From the NCBI GenBank assembly GCA_964601515.1, contig CAZRNU010000095.1, positions 1 through 11,470 of the forward strand: a stretch of 11,470 bases of DNA. Direction: 5' to 3'. Made by a program: the position numbers and the translations under genes. The notes under the pieces are model-generated. The model ran no database searches. It was not told the origin of the DNA and saw nothing but the letters and a program-made list of their open reading frames with translations. This stretch comes from PWND01 sp964601515. GTDB taxonomy: Bacteria; Bacteroidota; Bacteroidia; Bacteroidales; UBA7960. Shown here one piece after another: positions 1 to 7,900 of the stretch (position 1 is its first letter; every line of letters begins with the position of its first letter).

Positions 1-378
1 CTATATGTATGCAATGCTGAATTCCACAACAATATTCTTACGACAGGAACATTTCAATATGAAAATGTTAACTTTACTCATAATATCGCTAATGGAACGC
101 AGTTTGGGGCTCTCAATGGGAATCAGCAAAATGTAAATATGAGTAATGTTTTTCTTGGCCTTACCGGCAACAGCACCGATGGTCAATGGCAATTAAGACC
201 CGGTTCTCCGGCTATAGGAACAGGAGTTGGGGGTACTGATGTAGGAATGTTTGGCGGGGCAACTCCATACAAACTATCAGGTATGCCTAATATTCCTGCA
301 ATATATGAGATTAATCACAGCATTGACTACGAGAACCAGCTTCTTGAAATTGATTTTAGCGTTAAATCTCACAATTAA
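1..378 (+). CDS. C-terminal fragment of a right-handed beta-helix surface protein
   Basis: The reading frame is open from the first base to a TAA at 376-378, so this is the last 125 residues of a gene that starts left of the window. Short polar strand-turn units rich in Asn and Gly (for example NNILTTGTFQYENVNFTHNI) resemble the coils of a parallel beta-helix. They are followed by RPGSPAIGTG, the segment that commonly closes such helices, then by GTDVGMFGG and a region around PYKLSGMPNIPAIYEI, which I associate with the ends of secreted beta-helix or choice-of-anchor proteins in Bacteroidota. The tail ends in SVKSHN. A likely role is a secreted or surface-exposed carbohydrate-associated or adhesive protein, but no catalytic domain is in view, so an enzymatic function can be neither assigned nor excluded. 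The next gene begins about 50 bases downstream on the same strand. Family assignment is from pattern recognition only. Confidence 0.72.
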   Translation, partial: LYVCNAEFHNNILTTGTFQYENVNFTHNIANGTQFGALNGNQQNVNMSNVFLGLTGNSTDGQWQLRPGSPAIGTGVGGTDVGMFGGATPYKLSGMPNIPAIYEINHSIDYENQLLEIDFSVKSHN

Positions 379-430
379 TAGAGCTATGATTGATTTTAAC
401 TTTAATAAAATCAAATATAGAATGAACTAT

Positions 431-2281
431 ATGACAAATAAACCCTTAAGCAAGATTATTTCAGTTATAATTACAATATTCACTTGCATCGTTTTTTCTT
501 ATAATACTGATGCTCAAAATATTGTAAAGATTGAGTATTCAATAAATTCTAATCCTGCTTATGGATTTGGCACAGACATTCCGGTTACTTCTGCTCCCAA
601 TATACTAAACCAAATACATAACATTGACTTGAATCTACTTAATAATGGATTCAATTATGTATATATCAGGGCAAAAGACGAGAATGGAATTTGGAGTCAG
701 ACAACAGTTCTTTCTATATTTAAGGAAAGTTTCAAATCTCCTCTTGCTGATATTGTTGAAGCTGAGTATTTCTTAAACAACGACCCAGGCTATGGTAATG
801 CAACCTCTATTTCATTAATTCCGGGACAATCAATACCGGGAATCGCTTTTAATGTTGACATCAATAGCTTAAGCATAGGGTTTCATTATTTATATATCAG
901 AGCAAAAGACTCAAACGGATTATGGAGTCATGTTAGTGTAGTTTCATTTTATAAAGACAATATTATAATTGATAATCCTGATATTGTTAAAGCTGAATAT
1001 TTTATCAATACTGACCCGGGAATTGGGAATGCGATTGACATTCCGGTTACTTCCGGCCCGATGGTTTCAAACATTAATTTTAATGCTGATATAAGTTCTC
1101 TTAGTAATGGTTTTCACAACATATACCTAAGAGCAAAAAACTCTAAAGGGAGATGGAGTCTAACAAATATTAAATCCTTCCTTAAGGAAACCATTGTTAC
1201 AACTCCATTTAATATTGTTAAGGCTGAGTATTTCTTTAATAATGATCCGGGTCTAGGTAATGGAACAGACATCCCTATTGTGCCCGGGATTCAGATAGCA
1301 GGCATAAGTTTTAATGCAGATATAAACTCATTAGGTAAGGGCTTTCACAACCTTTATTGCAGAGTAAAAAACTCTGAGGGACATTGGAGCTTAACAAATA
1401 TCAGGTCTTTTTATATAGACGAAGTTAAACCTGAAGGAAATATTGTAGCTGCTGAATATTTTTTCAATAATGACCCCGGCTTAGGTAATGGAATTAGCAT
1501 TCCCGTCACACCGGGAAATCCTTTAGTAGCTATTAATGTAAGTGCAAATATTAATTCACTGTCAAATGGATTTAATCATTTGTATTTAAGGGCTAAAGAC
1601 ATTAATGGCAAATGGAGTCTGACTAACATTGTTGCATTTTACAAAGACGCAATTGATAACTCCCTTGCAAATATTGTTGCAGCGGAATACTTCTTTAATA
1701 CCGACCCCGGAATAGGCAATGGAAATCCCATTTCTGTTGCTCCGGGACAAAACATTAATGTTTTGGCAGGTGCTCCATTGTCTGAACTTAGCACTCAGGG
1801 AGTAAACAGACTTTATATAAGGACAAAAGATGCAAAAGGTAAATGGAGCCACACAAACATTATCTATTTTACAATTGATCATCTGGTAACATTGCTTGCT
1901 GACCCTGCTGCAGGAGGTCAAACAATTGGAGGAGGATGGTACAGCAATAATTATGAATTAACCATAAAAGCAACTTCTAATTTGGGTTTCATTTTTCTAA
2001 ACTGGTCTGAAGGCGGAGTATTTTTATCTAATCTGCCGGAATATACAATATTTGTTGATAGTCATAAAACTATTACAGCCAATTTTGAAGAGTTCGAAAT
2101 TAAACCCGGTGATGTAAATAATGATGGACTAGTTAATGTATTAGATATGGTATGGCTGATTAGCCATATATTAGGGGAAACTCCCGGCGGGTTTAACTAT
2201 TTCAACGCCGATGTCAACTCTGATGGTGAAATTAATGTAGCTGATTTATCTGCATTAATTTATATAATTATTGAGTTATAG
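431..2281 (+). CDS. Secreted repeat protein: six 76/77-residue repeats, InlB-like domain, dockerin-like C-terminus
   Basis: This is an exported protein of 616 residues. Residues 1-28 form a signal peptide: Lys4 and Lys8, a hydrophobic core at about 9-24, and likely cleavage after TDA. Six tandem repeats begin at residues 31, 108, 185, 262, 338 and 415; each opens with IVxAEYFxNxDPGxGN and contains a GFxxLYxRxK stretch and a GxWS motif. Residues about 485-555 resemble the divergent InlB B-repeat family (xNWSEGG near the middle, TITANFEE at the end). Residues 560-616 hold two calcium-loop motifs, DVNNDGLVNVLD and DVNSDGEINVAD, each with ligands at loop positions 1, 3, 5, 9 and 12, as in type I dockerins. 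I chose the ATG at 431 because it gives the best signal peptide; ATGs at 422 and 386 are alternatives. TAACTTTA at 397-404 is a one-mismatch match to the Bacteroidota -7 element. An adhesive or complex-building surface role is an inference. No enzyme domain is visible. Confidence 0.85.
   Translation: MTNKPLSKIISVIITIFTCIVFSYNTDAQNIVKIEYSINSNPAYGFGTDIPVTSAPNILNQIHNIDLNLLNNGFNYVYIRAKDENGIWSQTTVLSIFKESFKSPLADIVEAEYFLNNDPGYGNATSISLIPGQSIPGIAFNVDINSLSIGFHYLYIRAKDSNGLWSHVSVVSFYKDNIIIDNPDIVKAEYFINTDPGIGNAIDIPVTSGPMVSNINFNADISSLSNGFHNIYLRAKNSKGRWSLTNIKSFLKETIVTTPFNIVKAEYFFNNDPGLGNGTDIPIVPGIQIAGISFNADINSLGKGFHNLYCRVKNSEGHWSLTNIRSFYIDEVKPEGNIVAAEYFFNNDPGLGNGISIPVTPGNPLVAINVSANINSLSNGFNHLYLRAKDINGKWSLTNIVAFYKDAIDNSLANIVAAEYFFNTDPGIGNGNPISVAPGQNINVLAGAPLSELSTQGVNRLYIRTKDAKGKWSHTNIIYFTIDHLVTLLADPAAGGQTIGGGWYSNNYELTIKATSNLGFIFLNWSEGGVFLSNLPEYTIFVDSHKTITANFEEFEIKPGDVNNDGLVNVLDMVWLISHILGETPGGFNYFNADVNSDGEINVADLSALIYIIIEL
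521..1879 (+). repeat. Six tandem coding repeats of 228-231 bp
   Basis: Repeat units start at 521, 752, 983, 1214, 1442 and 1673. The spacings are 231, 231, 231, 228 and 231 bp, so the reading frame is always kept. Each unit has a core of about 68-70 residues and a variable linker of about 7 residues. Unit 1 is the most diverged (NSNPAYGFG in place of NNDPGxGNG). Units 3-5 are the most alike, sharing WSLTNI and the GFHN/GFNH segment. Unit 6 diverges after the DPGIGNG motif and leads into the InlB-like domain. Identity is clear at the protein level but much weaker at the DNA level, so these look like old duplications rather than recent slippage. Confidence 0.9.
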
Positions 2282-2305
2282 TTGAGGTTGAGGTTGAGAA
2301 TATTT

Positions 2306-2346
2306 AAACACCTTCATTCAGAATTAGTTTCTGTTTGAAGGTGTTT
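2306..2346. terminator. Bidirectional intrinsic terminator between convergent genes
   Basis: The arms at 2306-2316 (AAACACCTTCA) and 2336-2346 (TGAAGGTGTTT) pair perfectly over 11 bp. After a small T-T internal loop, an inner helix of 5 bp forms between CAGAA at 2319-2323 and TTCTG at 2329-2333, leaving a 5-base loop. On the plus strand the hairpin runs into TTTTCCTTT and lies 24 bases after the stop of the repeat protein. On the minus strand it is followed by TTTAAATATT, and it overlaps the last codons of the PorE-like gene, whose stop codon lies in the loop. The T-runs are modest, so efficiency is uncertain. Confidence 0.7.
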
Positions 2347-4438
2347 TCCTTTGTTGATTTCCATTGATAGATGGCGTTTTGTCTTCTATTTTGCCCTCAG
2401 ATTTAGGTATAGTTGTTTCCTTCTCGTCTTTAGATTCCTTTAATGGATTATAATCTTCAGACAATACACGAAACTCAGTTCTACGATTCAATTGATTAGC
2501 AACATCTCTTTGCTTTTCAGTTGGAAGATTACTAATGTAGTTTTCTGTCAATTCAATACCTTCTTCAAAAGTAAAACCATCACGTTCAATAGCTTTTTCA
2601 ACTTTCCTTGGAACTCTTTTTCCATAACCCTTTGCGACTAACCTATCTTTATCAATTCCATTAGAAACAAGGAATTCTACAACTGTTTGTGCCCTGCGCT
2701 GAGAAAGAGTATCATTATAATCATGAGTACCTCTGCTGTCTGTATGTGAAGCTAGCTCGATAATAAGCTTGGGATTATCCTCTAAAGTTTGGATTAATCC
2801 TCTAAGAGAATCTTGATATTGAGGCCTTAACTCAAAGCTAGCAAATTCATATAAAATTTCAGGCAGTTCGATAGGTTTCTGTGGAATTGGGTCAAGATAA
2901 AAGTCATTAACAAAATCTCTACTTCTGCTAATCCCTACTGTTGTTTCTTGGCCCCTAGCCGAAAAATATTTTTCTTTGCTAATAAGGATATCATAACGAG
3001 TATCCTGAACAACTTGGTTTTTATCAAAGAAAAACCTTCCCTGTTTGTCTGTTTCTGATTGCACAATTGTTCCATCTGAGCCAATCATCTGCACTGTTAC
3101 GTCATCAATTGGTTCTTTTGTTATGTCATCCCTAACAGTTCCCCTTAAAGTAAATATCAAAGGAGGCAAAACAAAAGAATAAATATTATCAGTACCTGCC
3201 CTACCCCTATTTGATGAGAAGAAGCCACTTTCTTTTCCTCTGAAAAAGACAATTCCAAAATCGTCACCTGAGCTATTAATTGGAACGCCCAAATTAACAG
3301 GCTTTGTCCATGAATCTCCTTGCATTTGGGAATAAAAAATATCCAGACCTCCTAAGCCGGCATGTCCTGTTGAAGAAAAAAACAAAACTCCATCATGCCT
3401 TAAATAAGGGAACATCTCATCTCCAGCCGTATTAATAACAGAATCAAGTATGCTTATTTTCTCAAACGGACCAGAAGGAGTTGTTCTTTTCGCTGTCCAT
3501 ATATCCTTACCTCCTTTACCTTCAGGCAATTCAGCAACAAAATATAGAGTTAACTCATCGGGGCTTATTGCGGGATGTCCAACGCTAATAGTAGTATCAC
3601 TAAACAGAACCACTTCTGATGGCTCTCCCCAGTCAGATCCTGCCAAATTTGAAGCATAAATACGACATCCATATCTCTTGCCCGGATCACTTGGGCAACG
3701 AGTTATATACATTGTAGTAAATGTAGAATTGAATGAAGGAGCACCTTCATTAAACTGAGTATTAACAGGACCTTCGTCTAATAATACAGGATTGCTCCAA
3801 TTGCCCTGTCTATCTAAAAAAGAAATAAATAAACTGGTAAAATTTTCACCAGTCCATGGATCCGTTTTTTCACTAAGAGCTCCATCTCTAGAAGATGCAA
3901 ATACTAATGAAGACTCCAAATGATCTGCAAATGCGGGGGTAAAATCAGAGCTGCGTGAACTAAACTTTTTGCTAATTTCAACTTCATATCTGCTTGTGTT
4001 TTCAAGCATCTCAAGAGCAAACTGCACAGAATTTATGCCTAGTTCCGCCCTTGAATCACCAGGCACTTTCTCCTTATACTTATTAAATTCTACCAAAGCT
4101 TCTTCATATTTTTCATTCTGAAGCATAGCTTCAGCAAGATATAGGATAGCGATAGGATCAGGATAGTTTTGCCTTATTGCTCGTCTGAAAGTATTTTCGG
4201 CTCTGCGAGGTTGGTTCATGAATTTGTAGCACATTGCAATTTGAAATGTAACCCTTGCCCCTTCGATTTTATTTTTTCTACTTACTTTTCTATGAGCCTT
4301 ATTATATAATTCAACTGCCTGGTTATATTGGTGTAATTCAAATGCTCTATCAGCCTTCTCAAGTTTTCTTGATTGTGCAAAAGATACCTTAGTGCAAATA
4401 AACAAAGTGAGAAACGCAAAAAACAAAAATCTTATCAT
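2324..4438 (-). CDS. PorE-like outer-membrane protein (TPR, PD40 propeller, carboxypeptidase-regulatory-like and OmpA domains)
   Basis: The protein has 704 residues from the ATG at 4438; a TTG at 4453 would add five residues. It has a signal peptide with likely cleavage after SFA at about residue 21. TPR-type helices at about 23-135 include QYNQAVELYNKA and KYEEALVEFNKY. A WD40-like PD40 beta-propeller follows at about 160-425, with blade motifs such as AFADHLESSLVFASSRDG, ISPDELTLYF, LRHDGVLFFSS and GLGGLDIFYS. A carboxypeptidase-regulatory-like sandwich sits at about 429-515 (GTVRDDITKEPIDDVTV). An OmpA C-terminal peptidoglycan-binding domain covers about 536-670; its ELASHTDSRG and NDTLSQRRA motifs carry the Asp and Arg expected to bind diaminopimelate. 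The tail is charged and low in complexity. This domain order matches PorE (PG1058) of Porphyromonas gingivalis, a type IX secretion component. Paralogues with other roles are common in Bacteroidota and no other type IX gene is in view, so I give no symbol. It lies 64 bases downstream of the Tat gene and is probably co-transcribed. Confidence 0.88.
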   Translation of the reverse strand: MIRFLFFAFLTLFICTKVSFAQSRKLEKADRAFELHQYNQAVELYNKAHRKVSRKNKIEGARVTFQIAMCYKFMNQPRRAENTFRRAIRQNYPDPIAILYLAEAMLQNEKYEEALVEFNKYKEKVPGDSRAELGINSVQFALEMLENTSRYEVEISKKFSSRSSDFTPAFADHLESSLVFASSRDGALSEKTDPWTGENFTSLFISFLDRQGNWSNPVLLDEGPVNTQFNEGAPSFNSTFTTMYITRCPSDPGKRYGCRIYASNLAGSDWGEPSEVVLFSDTTISVGHPAISPDELTLYFVAELPEGKGGKDIWTAKRTTPSGPFEKISILDSVINTAGDEMFPYLRHDGVLFFSSTGHAGLGGLDIFYSQMQGDSWTKPVNLGVPINSSGDDFGIVFFRGKESGFFSSNRGRAGTDNIYSFVLPPLIFTLRGTVRDDITKEPIDDVTVQMIGSDGTIVQSETDKQGRFFFDKNQVVQDTRYDILISKEKYFSARGQETTVGISRSRDFVNDFYLDPIPQKPIELPEILYEFASFELRPQYQDSLRGLIQTLEDNPKLIIELASHTDSRGTHDYNDTLSQRRAQTVVEFLVSNGIDKDRLVAKGYGKRVPRKVEKAIERDGFTFEEGIELTENYISNLPTEKQRDVANQLNRRTEFRVLSEDYNPLKESKDEKETTIPKSEGKIEDKTPSINGNQQRKTPSNRN

Positions 4439-4502
4439 CTGTCTTATCTTCAATTATATTACTATTTCAATAATATCTAACGTAAAGCATCTACTTAAAT
4501 TG

Positions 4503-4880
4503 CTAATCCTGATTAAATTTTCCGGCCTGATTATATGGGTATGGAAGATCAGAATTATTTTCAGATTTTGAAACTTCTTTAATTTCTTCCGACTCATTAA
4601 TATTATTTTCATTATCAGTATCGGACTGAAGCTTCTTCTCTTTATAAGCATCAATATCTTTCTGGATTTTCTCTGAAATAACATTATCTTCAGAATACCT
4701 ATTTATCTCATTATTAATTTCCCTTTGCACCTTCTTAAACTCTCTAAGACCCTTGCCCAAAAACCTTGCTATTTCAGGAATTTTTTTGGGGCCGAACACA
4801 AGAATAACAACTAGGAGAATTATTACTATCTCTCCTCCGCTCACACCAAACAATAAAATATTTAACGGAATTACATTCAT
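4503..4880 (-). CDS. Sec-independent protein translocase, TatA/TatB family
   Basis: This is a 125-residue protein of the twin-arginine translocation system, which moves folded proteins across the inner membrane. A short N-terminal segment with Glu17 leads into a single membrane helix at about 17-29 (EIVIILLVVILVFG). The FGP hinge follows at 29-31, then an amphipathic helix with the family pattern KKIPEIARFLGKGLREFKK, and a long acidic, Asn/Glu/Ser-rich tail from about residue 60. The FGPKKIPE hinge, the Glu in the membrane segment and the long tail recall TatB as much as TatA, so I do not choose between them. I take the ATG at 4880; an in-frame TTG at 4901 would add seven residues but lies upstream of a possible promoter core. 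No tatC is in the window. The gene follows the secDF terminator and precedes the PorE-like gene by 64 bases. Confidence 0.9.
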   Translation of the reverse strand: MNVIPLNILLFGVSGGEIVIILLVVILVFGPKKIPEIARFLGKGLREFKKVQREINNEINRYSEDNVISEKIQKDIDAYKEKKLQSDTDNENNINESEEIKEVSKSENNSDLPYPYNQAGKFNQD

Positions 4881-4888
4881 ATTGTCTG

Positions 4889-4896
4889 CAAAGTTA
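4889..4896 (-). promoter_or_regulatory. Possible -7 element (TAACTTTG) before the Tat gene
   Basis: On the minus strand this reads TAACTTTG followed by CA, an exact match to the Bacteroidota TAnnTTTG -7 consensus. It ends only 8 bases before the ATG at 4880, so the transcript would have almost no leader. No TTG lies about 20 bases upstream, so the -33 part is missing. The secDF terminator just upstream makes a separate promoter here plausible. Confidence 0.4.
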
Positions 4897-4920
4897 ATCA
4901 AATCACTTAATTACATTTAT

Positions 4921-4959
4921 AAAAAACAAAAAGCCGCTTCAAATTTAATGAAACGGCTT
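4921..4959 (-). terminator. Intrinsic terminator of secDF
   Basis: Reading the minus strand, AAGCCG (4959-4954) pairs with CGGCTT (4936-4931). After one mismatch, TTCA (4950... side at 4949-4952) pairs with TGAA (4938-4941), leaving a 7-base AT loop. The hairpin is followed by TTTTTGTTTTTT. It begins 23 bases after the secDF stop codon, and this is the normal form of a factor-independent terminator. It separates secDF from the Tat gene. Confidence 0.82.
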
Positions 4960-4982
4960 GATGTAATTATAATGAGTTTGTA

Positions 4983-7900
4983 TTACTTCTTTTTATTCTT
5001 TTTCTCACGCCAACTAATAAGATCGTATGCAATAGTGGTAGAGTTAAACAATGATGAATAAGTTCCAACCAGAACACCAATTAATAAAGCAAATGAGAAA
5101 CCACGAATTACTTCACCACCAAAGAAGAAAATAATTAATAGAACAATTGCTGTTGTACCGGAGGTATTAAATGTACGTGATAATGTAGCATTTAATGCAG
5201 AGTTAACATTGGTTTTAAGATCTCTTTTGGGGAATAGATTAAGGTTTTCCCTAACGCGGTCAAAAATTACCACGGTATCATTAATAGAATAACCTATTAT
5301 CGTAAGAATAGCGGCAATAAATATCTGGTCAATTTCCATTGTCCATGGAACAATATGATGGAACCATGAATACAGAGACACAACAATTATTGCGTCGTGG
5401 GCAAGAGTAATTAAACCACCGAGACCAAATTGCCATTTTTTAAACCTTATAGCGATATAAAAGAAAATAATAAATAACGCCACAATAACGCTAATAATCG
5501 CACCTATCTTAATATCTCTAGCAACTGTAGGTCCTACTTTTTGCGAACTCAAACGTCCGACAAGTTTATTTTCTTCGTCTCCCGAAAATTGCTCAAATGT
5601 AACAGGATTTTCAAAGAAACTTTTCAATCCTTCATAAAGAGTGCGTTCTGCAATTGAATCAGCTTCAGCAGAATCATCATTAATTAAAAATGAAGTTGTA
5701 ATTCTTAACTGTCTGTTTGGACCAAATGTAACAACTTCAGGAGTTTCTATAAATCTAGTAGTTAATTCATTTCTTATTTCTTGAGTATTCAATTTATCAT
5801 TATCGAATCGAACAACATAAGTACGACCACCGGCAAAATCGATACCATAGCTCAAACCTCTAACAAAGAATGAAGCAATACCAAGCATAATAACCAATGC
5901 TGACAATAAATAAAACTTCTTTCTTACACCTATAAAGTCGAAATTAACATTTGCAAGAAACCCTTTAGAAACTTTTGTTTCAAAAGAAACATTTTTATTT
6001 CTATCAATCCAATATGAGAAAATATATCTTGATAGAAGTATTGCTGTAAAAAGAGAACAAATAATACCTATTATTAGAGTAGTAGCAAAACCTTGAACAG
6101 GACCTGAACCGAATACATAAAGAACAACACCTGTTAATAATGTAGTAACGTTACCGTCAATAATTGCACTGTATGCATTTTTATAACCGTCGGATATAGC
6201 AAGTTTAAGACCTTTACCAGCTCTTATCTCTTCAATTATCCTTTCATAAATAATAACGTTGGCATCCACAGCCATACCAAGAGTAAGCACAATACCGGCA
6301 ATACCTGGCAGAGTAAGAACTGCACCTAAAGATGCAAGAACTCCAAAAATGAAGAATATATTCGCAACTAATGCAAAGTCGGCAACCAAGCCGGCTTTTG
6401 AATAGTATGATGCCATATAAATTAGAACAAGGCAGAATGCAACGATAAAAGAAATCATACCGCTATTGATTGCTTCACGACCTAATGAAGGACCAACAAT
6501 TGCTTCTTCCACAATGCGTGCAGGAGCAGGCAACGAACCGGCTTTAAGAATGTTTGCAAGGTCTTGAGCTTCCTGAATTGTAAATGTTCCTGTAATACTA
6601 GAGCGCCCACCAGCAATTTCATTTTGTACTGTCGGGAAAGAATACACCAAATCATCAAGTACGATAGCAATAGATCTCTGAACATTATCAGCTGTAAGGC
6701 GTCTCCAAATTCTAGCACCCTCGCTGTTCATGTTCATAGCAATCTCAGCATTACCTGTGGGGCTGAAATCCTGACGTGCATCTGAAATAACATCTCCTGT
6801 TAGAGGCGCTCTTCCATCTCTACCTGTTGATTTTATAGCTATTAATTGAAAATAATCCTGTCCTTTAACTGTATTAGGTTTAGCAGTCCAATAAAGCTTA
6901 AGTGTTCTTGGGAATAATGACTTAACTTGAGGTTGAGCCAACATTGCGTTAACCCTTGAAACATCCTGAGCTTTTGCCATACCAACTACAGGGCCTCTTC
7001 CCGGCACCATGCCCATATTAGGATCCATTACAAAAGCAGGCTCCAGATATGCAAATAATGGGTTTTCTTTAGCAAAATCATTGAACTCATCAGTTTCGGG
7101 TGCAGTTTCAATTAAATCAAGAAGTTCCGGACTTTCTGTTTTCTCTACAGAATCGGTTTTTGCCTCTGTTTCATCGCTTTCAGTACCTTCAAAAACAAAT
7201 CTTGTATCTTGGGCCAGTAATTCTTTTTCTTTTGCATCAACATCCTCAACGATAGTTCCTCTTAATTTTTCATTAGCTTCCATGAATAATTCATAAACTT
7301 CTGAAAATTCAAAAGTTTCCCAAAATTCCAGCCGTGCAGTTCCTTGAAGCAATCTTCTAACCCTGTCTGGCTCTTTAATACCCGGAAGCTCAACAAGAAT
7401 CCTACCTGAAGTGGCAAGTTTTTGAATATTAGGCTGAGCAACACCAAATCTATCAATACGAGTACGTAGAATATTGAATGAACGATCAACTGCGTCATCT
7501 ACTTCTCTTGAAAGAACACTTATAACATCTTCATTAGAAGCGTTAAAAGGAATACGATCGCGCATTTCGGCAGTACTGAATATAGAAGCCAAACTAGCGT
7601 TAGGATCTACCTCCTTAAAAGCATTTGCAAAAAGAACGATAAAATCTTCTGTACTTGTTTTCTGTCGTTCTTTAGCCAAAGCCATTGCTCTGGTATAAGT
7701 CTGATCAGTGCTGTAATTTGAAAGCGCATGAACAATTTCTTCAACCGAAATCTCCAAAGTAACATTCATACCACCTCTTAAGTCAAGCCCTAAGTTAAGC
7801 TCCCTTTCCTTACACTCGCGGAATGTGTATTTTTTGATCCAAAGAAAATTATATACCGATTGATTCATCATAGAATCAAGATAGAAGTTCTCTTGAAATT

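Noticed and set aside
251..430. N-terminal extension of the repeat protein back to a TTG at 251
   Set aside because: It would overlap the upstream gene by over 120 bases, starts with TTG, and would bury the signal peptide more than 60 residues inside the protein.
521..1879. CRISPR array or DNA-level satellite as an explanation of the periodic signal
   Set aside because: The period is 228-231 bp, keeps frame, is conserved at protein rather than DNA level and lies inside a signal-peptide-bearing gene.
1586..1921. Reverse-strand reading frame of 111 codons inside the repeat protein
   Set aside because: It is antisense to the conserved repeats 5 and 6, which are clearly coding on the plus strand; its composition is that of a shadow frame.
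2108..2281. Type IX secretion C-terminal sorting domain at the end of the repeat protein
   Set aside because: The last residues are the second calcium loop and its helix; there is no following beta-rich 70-90 residue sorting domain.
4439..4453. TTG start at 4453 for the PorE-like gene
   Set aside because: An ATG at 4438 gives a complete signal peptide with a basic n-region, so the rarer start codon is not needed; it cannot be fully excluded.
4454..4684. 76-codon reverse-strand frame overlapping the Tat gene
   Set aside because: It is a different frame of the Tat gene's acidic, AT-rich tail and has no recognisable features.
6700..7300. Possible inserted domain or disruption in the SecD half
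   Set aside because: The frame is intact and the acidic low-complexity stretch resembles length variation usual for SecDF in this phylum; the flanking motifs are complete.
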